Positions 6,821-7,761 of a DNA stretch of 7,761 nt are shown in pieces. Positions within the stretch are counted from its first letter, which is position 1. The number at the start of each line of letters is the position of its first letter. Location of the stretch: contig JAKAHF010000083.1 of assembly GCA_021815245.1 (NCBI GenBank), positions 1 through 7,761 on the forward strand, given 5' to 3'. The translations under genes and the position numbers were made by a program. The notes below the pieces were generated by a model. That model had not been told where the DNA came from and ran no database searches. It was given only the letters and a program-made list of their open reading frames with translations. The stretch is from Actinomycetes bacterium (GTDB lineage: Bacteria > Actinomycetota > Thermoleophilia > RBG-16-64-13).

Positions 6821-6851
6821 TCGCTGCACTATCATCGAAGAGTGCAGGCGA
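6821..6851 (+). promoter_or_regulatory. Leader stem-loop (TCG)CTGCACT-N10-AGTGCAG(G)CGA before the acyl-CoA synthetase gene
   Basis: CTGCACT (6824-6830) and AGTGCAG (6841-6847) form a perfect 7-bp stem with a 10-nt loop. Allowing one bulged G at 6848, the outer TCG (6821-6823) pairs with CGA (6849-6851), extending it to 10 bp. It ends 40 bp before the ATG and does not pair with the ribosome site as drawn. There is no U-tract after it, so it is not an intrinsic terminator. It may be a transcript-stabilising hairpin, a leader regulatory element, or simply a DNA operator. A second TATCAT (6830-6835) lies across the loop. Confidence 0.4.
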
Positions 6852-6891
6852 TTCTTGCTATCGGCTGGTACTGAAGGGACGTGGTTGAATC

Positions 6892-7761
6892 ATGCTTGAG
6901 TTTCTCCTCTATCCAAAGAGCGTAGCGGTTATGGGTGCATCCCGGACCGCGGGCAAGGTTGGCTACGCGGTGGTGACCAACCTCATCCAGGGAGGGTTCG
7001 AGGGCGACATCGTCCCGGTCAATCCCTCGGGCGGGGAGCTCATGGGGCAGAAGTTCTACACCAGCCTCGATGAATACGGCAAGCACATCGACATGAGCGT
7101 CATCTGCGTGCCCACCGCCGCGGTCAAGGGCGCGGTCATCAGTTCGCTCAAGGCCAAAGCCAAGGCTGTGGTCGTCATCACCGCCGGTTTCAAGGAGGTC
7201 GACGAGGCCGGAGCCATGCTCGAGCGCGAGATCGCCGATCTCTGCCGGTCGGCGGGCGCTCGTCTCATGGGTCCCAACTGCCTCGGGCTTCTCAATACCC
7301 ATCACAAGATGAACGCCTCGTTCGCCAACCACATGCCGCAGGCCGGCGGCATCTCGGTGCTGTCTCAGTCGGGCGCTCTCTGCGCGGCCATCCTCGACTG
7401 GGCCGCCGCACGCAAACTCGGCCTTGCGACCCTGCTCAGCATCGGCAACAAGGGTGACCTTGACGAGATCGACTTTCTAGCGGCCTTTGCCGACGACGAG
7501 AAGACCAAGGTGATCGTCGGTTATCTCGAGAGCATCGCCGAGGGTGACGAATTCATCCGCGTCGCGGAATCTGTGGCGGCGGTCAAGCCCGTCGTCATCT
7601 TGAAGGCCGGCACTACCTCGGCCGGCTCCAAGGCGGCTTCTTCACACACCGGTGCGCTCGCCGGCGCCGATATCGCCTACGGGGCCGCTTTCAAGCGCGC
7701 CGGTGTCATTCGGGCCGACACGTTCGAGGGACTGTTCGACCTGGCGACCGCCCTGGCCATG
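6892..7761 (+). CDS. Acetate/acyl-CoA ligase (ADP-forming), alpha part; 3' end outside the window
   Basis: The frame stays open from ATG 6892 to the window edge (290 residues). The family makes acid, ATP and CoA from acyl-CoA, ADP and phosphate, and is a main ATP-forming step in anaerobes that ferment amino acids or 2-oxo acids. The N-terminal CoA-binding Rossmann domain is clear: YPKSVAVMGASRTAGKVGYA (7-26), VNPSGGELMG (43-52), ICVPTAAV (71-78), ITAGFKEV (96-103) and MGPNCLGLLNT (126-136). The succinyl-CoA-ligase-like domain starts near ISVLSQSGAL (154-163). Glu213 in VGYLESI and His252 in SSHTGALAG match the Glu218/His257 phosphorylation pair of the Pyrococcus alpha subunit, with the same spacing. 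The start is fixed by an in-frame TGA at 6886 and by family alignment; AAGGGA (6874-6879) is 12 nt away, rather far. Whether this is a separate alpha subunit or a fused alpha-beta protein cannot be seen. The acyl substrate is unknown. Confidence 0.94.
   Translation, partial: MLEFLLYPKSVAVMGASRTAGKVGYAVVTNLIQGGFEGDIVPVNPSGGELMGQKFYTSLDEYGKHIDMSVICVPTAAVKGAVISSLKAKAKAVVVITAGFKEVDEAGAMLEREIADLCRSAGARLMGPNCLGLLNTHHKMNASFANHMPQAGGISVLSQSGALCAAILDWAAARKLGLATLLSIGNKGDLDEIDFLAAFADDEKTKVIVGYLESIAEGDEFIRVAESVAAVKPVVILKAGTTSAGSKAASSHTGALAGADIAYGAAFKRAGVIRADTFEGLFDLATALAM

Noticed and set aside
6821..6851. The leader stem-loop as an intrinsic terminator
   Set aside because: The stem is not followed by a T-tract, and it lies in the leader of the gene it precedes.
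6832..7332. A 166-residue minus-strand frame over the intergenic region and the synthetase gene
   Set aside because: It runs against the strongly supported acyl-CoA synthetase frame and shows no motif.
1..7761. tRNA, rRNA, CRISPR array, insertion sequence, phage or defence genes
   Set aside because: None is visible on either strand. All long frames with family motifs are accounted for, and the only direct repeat is the CapA linker.

Overview
The window is a high-GC bacterial chromosome segment with six protein genes, about 93 % coding, and no RNA genes, mobile elements or CRISPR. The gene set suggests an anaerobic or facultative member of the Actinobacteriota. It has a tungsten/molybdenum-pterin aldehyde:ferredoxin oxidoreductase, an ADP-forming acyl-CoA synthetase, and a cell-surface CapA-like protein with a Thr/Ser/Pro linker of a kind common in actinobacteria. 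That lineage is an inference from gene content and composition; no marker gene is present.

Layout. Positions 6-1682 (minus) encode dihydroxy-acid dehydratase (ilvD). A 123-bp divergent intergenic region with a small dyad separates it from a plus-strand pair: a class-III PLP aminotransferase most like GABA aminotransferase (1806-3113) and an aldehyde ferredoxin oxidoreductase (3143-4894), 29 bp apart. The AOR meets a minus-strand GNAT-like gene (4891-5313) tail to tail, and both stop codons sit in one CTAG. Upstream of the GNAT gene on its own strand, and probably co-transcribed, is the CapA-family metallophosphatase-like protein (5336-6658). A 233-bp divergent intergenic region follows (6659-6891). 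It holds a plausible capA promoter and four inverted repeats. The last gene (6892 to the window end, incomplete) is the CoA-ligase alpha part of an ADP-forming acetate/acyl-CoA synthetase.

How the genes may work together. The best candidate for a functional unit is aminotransferase plus AOR. Transamination of GABA or another omega-amino acid gives a semialdehyde, and the AOR could oxidise it to the acid with ferredoxin as acceptor, replacing the usual NAD(P)-dependent semialdehyde dehydrogenase. The ADP-forming synthetase nearby would fit the same energy-conserving amino-acid or acid fermentation, because it makes ATP from acyl-CoA. It is a separate transcription unit, so that link is only by proximity. 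ilvD (branched-chain amino acid synthesis) and the capA-GNAT pair look unrelated to this pathway.

Most of the window is recognisable metabolism. The more unusual points are the aminotransferase-AOR pairing, altered pterin motifs in the AOR, a GNAT protein without its acetyl-CoA loop, and the dyad-rich intergenic region before the synthetase gene.
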